This document shows positions 14,701 through 15,003 of a stretch of DNA of 15,003 nt, piece by piece; position 1 is the first letter of the stretch, and each line of letters starts with the position of its first letter. This stretch comes from JAMCRM01 sp041685075 (GTDB lineage: Bacteria; Acidobacteriota; Terriglobia; Bryobacterales; Bryobacteraceae). Below the pieces are notes generated by a model. That model made no database searches. It saw only the letters and a program-made list of their open reading frames with translations, and was not told the DNA's origin. Where the stretch lies: positions 1 through 15,003 of the forward strand of contig JAWLGN010000125.1 of NCBI GenBank assembly GCA_041685075.1, written 5' to 3'. Made by a program: the position numbers and the translations under genes.

Positions 14701-15003
14701 CCCACGCTGCTGCACCTGCGCGGCGACGCCTCGGAACTGAACGACGCAACCGTTACTCCCACGATTGCGCCGGCCGGCTTCACCGGTTCCCTGATGCTGA
14801 AATCCGGTGGCACGGTAAACTTCACGCCCGCGCAGAGCGGTTACGGTGTCTACTTCCAGGGCTGCTGCTCGAACTCAGCGAATGCCTACTACCAGTTCAC
14901 CGGGCCGACGGTGGGCAGCATCTTCAACGTGCACCAGGGCGAGGTTTCCTTCTATCTGAAGTCCCGCTACAGCTTCGCCCAGCGGCAATCGAGCGCCACC
15001 CAG
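11704..15003 (+). CDS. Giant secreted multidomain protein (jelly roll, Ig, SH3, kelch, FnIII), 3' end missing
   Basis: An open frame of 1100 codons with no stop, running off the right edge. Residues 1-28 are a signal peptide (R6, hydrophobic 8-21, cleavage after ASA at 28). Domains in order: LamG/concanavalin-like jelly roll about 32-258, with LAWDGGTERLYLND and IIDEFTV at its end; Ig-like domain 264-357 (SFTAPANGASVSGTV, WDTTKVVNGSY); bacterial SH3-like segment about 364-428 (WWRVEFDSGPSGWTTESVLEP with N-terminal strands); kelch-type propeller about 437-790 with FDPTTNRW, YSVAENKW and YDPNTNSW repeats; second Ig-like domain 798-899; fibronectin III 903-996; then a second jelly roll from about 1000. 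It is exported, probably extracellular, and likely binds carbohydrate or protein. No catalytic site was recognised. It follows the glycan operon on the same strand, and a matrix or adhesion role is inferred. Whether it ends in a sorting tag (such as PEP-CTERM) cannot be seen. Confidence 0.85.
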   Translation, partial: MAISSRTIAFLSSLAAVWFLVSPPVASAQAIDTTLLIRGEASELTGSTNGAGIFPLVNPAGLTGKLAVAGAGSVNFAPAQADNGVYFLTCCGNADVAYYRFDGASVGNVFNVERGQISFYLTSRAAFAERQEAGGTRYVFDVRDGDPANHLFFFRTQATASDLVFQYALGGAAQYYYVPRGAEDTLFGNGVTLKVTLAWDGGTERLYLNDVLAKSTNRSARTPNWTAASTFVLGAYLYLTHGAYNACEDIIDEFTVAGPPIALDTTAPGVSFTAPANGASVSGTVSLEVHASDDVGVVGVQFQVDGADLGSMVTGTGPLYTASWDTTKVVNGSYVLTAVARDAAGNTASDTLSVTVANQLTTNQRVQTSASTQVFSTASFAGGPVGTQPAGALGLITSGPVSAEGATWWRVEFDSGPSGWTTESVLEPAPTRDVAPNRWVLVSPTYSGAPNGGQIWPMAWNNKGAYDPGTRRVIFADRWYDEIRGQFIFANGIMAYDPLTDAVEVLKLNNWYREPALCSNGQPGCYLSAPLPEYATDPTPLDSHPLSALEVVPELNAAYKVNGVNSYSGDYRPLLDTTWKLDLASKTWTMVSSKESDPDYPPNNVGSPSGLVYDPGAGRLVYLVPSACGCTGTVTHLFDPTTNRWTKVVQDASSLDVYVAGAGVTFDSKRGLVMAFGGNRYITSAATPQLWAYSVAENKWTRLADAPVAAMAPGFAYDSRHDVFLALVGNNTYLYDPNTNSWSQYPATLLRHPNLQYWQSVTYNPAHDVFVYQGGTYDNPQIALFRYDPTQPAAVTIDTHAPSVSLTAPADGEVVSGTITLSALATDTVVPNTTDPVGVVGVIFQHNGAQIGAVITGPGPEYSRPWDTSRLPGGWHTLTAVAVDAALNTSSASITVRVDNPVAPPAISGVSATLVSATGATITWTTDRPTDSQVAYGVTSDYGSLSELDANLVTAHSVTLSGLIPSTTYHFQVLSRDAQGTLANSADFTFTTTAPPVVLPTLLHLRGDASELNDATVTPTIAPAGFTGSLMLKSGGTVNFTPAQSGYGVYFQGCCSNSANAYYQFTGPTVGSIFNVHQGEVSFYLKSRYSFAQRQSSATQ
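11797..12480 (+). repeat. Jelly-roll domain, copy 1
   Basis: First copy of the LamG-like domain of the giant protein, residues about 32-259. Shared landmarks with copy 2 are TLL-x-RG-[ED]-ASEL, G-x-VNF-x-PAQ, GVYF-x-x-CC, AYY-x-F, VFNV/IFNV and FYL-x-SR. The CC pair is at residues 90-91. Confidence 0.75.
11845..11873 (+). repeat. Perfect 9-bp inverted repeat inside the giant gene
   Basis: ACTAATGGG (11845-11853) and CCCATTAGT (11865-11873) are exact reverse complements around an 11-base loop. The site lies at codons 48-57 of the coding sequence, in a segment of the first jelly roll that is about four residues longer than in the second copy. It is less GC-rich than its surroundings. It could form an mRNA hairpin near the 5' end, or be an operator or small insertion. 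Confidence 0.7.
12493..12777 (+). repeat. Ig-like domain, copy 1
   Basis: Residues 264-358 of the giant protein. It aligns with copy 2 over D-[ST]-x-AP-x-VS-[FL]-TAPA-[ND]-G, VSGT, VGVVGV-x-FQ, TG-x-GP-x-Y, WDT and LTAVA-x-DAA-x-NT-[AS]-S. Confidence 0.75.
14095..14400 (+). repeat. Ig-like domain, copy 2
   Basis: Residues 798-899 of the giant protein. Same landmarks as copy 1, but with about ten extra residues (VVPNTTDP region) before the conserved VGVVGV strand. Confidence 0.75.
14701..15003 (+). repeat. Jelly-roll domain, copy 2 (cut by window edge)
   Basis: Residues from about 1000 of the giant protein repeat the first jelly roll; the CC pair is at residues 1054-1055, exactly 964 residues after the first. 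This suggests a long internal duplication of the architecture. Only the first ~100 residues of the copy are in the window. Confidence 0.75.

Noticed and set aside
1..15003. CRISPR arrays, tRNA or rRNA genes, insertion sequences, attachment sites
   Set aside because: None seen: no regular spaced repeats, no cloverleaf-like sequence, no transposase or integrase frame, no flanking duplicated ends.

Overview
The window is a GC-rich (by eye roughly 63-66 %) stretch of bacterial DNA with every supported gene on the + strand. It is the downstream part of an exopolysaccharide or O-antigen-type surface glycan locus, followed by the start of a very large secreted multidomain protein. Gene style (strong G/C third positions, AGGAGG-type ribosome sites, ATGA start/stop overlaps, long secreted Ig/kelch/jelly-roll proteins) fits Acidobacteriota of the Solibacter/Bryobacter kind. 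That placement is an inference from style; there is no rRNA or other phylogenetic marker here.

Region 1 (1-11374) looks like one transcription unit of eleven genes. In order: the C-terminal part of a Wzx/MATE-type glycan flippase; a kinase-fold phosphotransferase; an ATP-grasp ligase; an exported protein built of seven regular ~50-residue blades (a seven-bladed beta-propeller); a GT4 glycosyltransferase; a CapK/PaaK-type adenylate-forming enzyme; a Gfo/Idh/MocA sugar dehydrogenase; a CelD/BcsL-type acyltransferase; a small GNAT acetyltransferase; a SAM methyltransferase; and a CE4-type polysaccharide deacetylase without a signal peptide. Junctions range from a 38-base overlap to 37-base gaps, and four are ATGA overlaps, so translation is probably coupled.

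Read together, the flippase and GT4 belong to assembly and export of a lipid-linked glycan. The remaining enzymes look like a decoration set: oxidation of a sugar nucleotide, deacetylation, N- or O-acylation, methylation, and activation of a carboxylic acid (ATP-grasp and CapK) for attachment to the glycan. No initiating sugar-phosphate transferase, polymerase or chain-length regulator is in the window; they would lie upstream. The substrates cannot be read from the sequence.

Region 2 (11375-11703) is a 329-base intergenic stretch. Its second half is less GC-rich than the surroundings and holds small dyads, one of them followed by TTTT, so it probably contains the end of the operon and the promoter of the next gene.

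Region 3 (11704-15003) is an open frame of 1100 codons that runs off the right edge. It encodes a secreted protein with signal peptide, LamG-like jelly roll, Ig-like domain, SH3-like domain, kelch-type propeller, second Ig-like domain, fibronectin III domain, and then a second copy of the jelly roll. It is plausibly a surface adhesin or matrix protein that binds the glycan made by the neighbouring locus.
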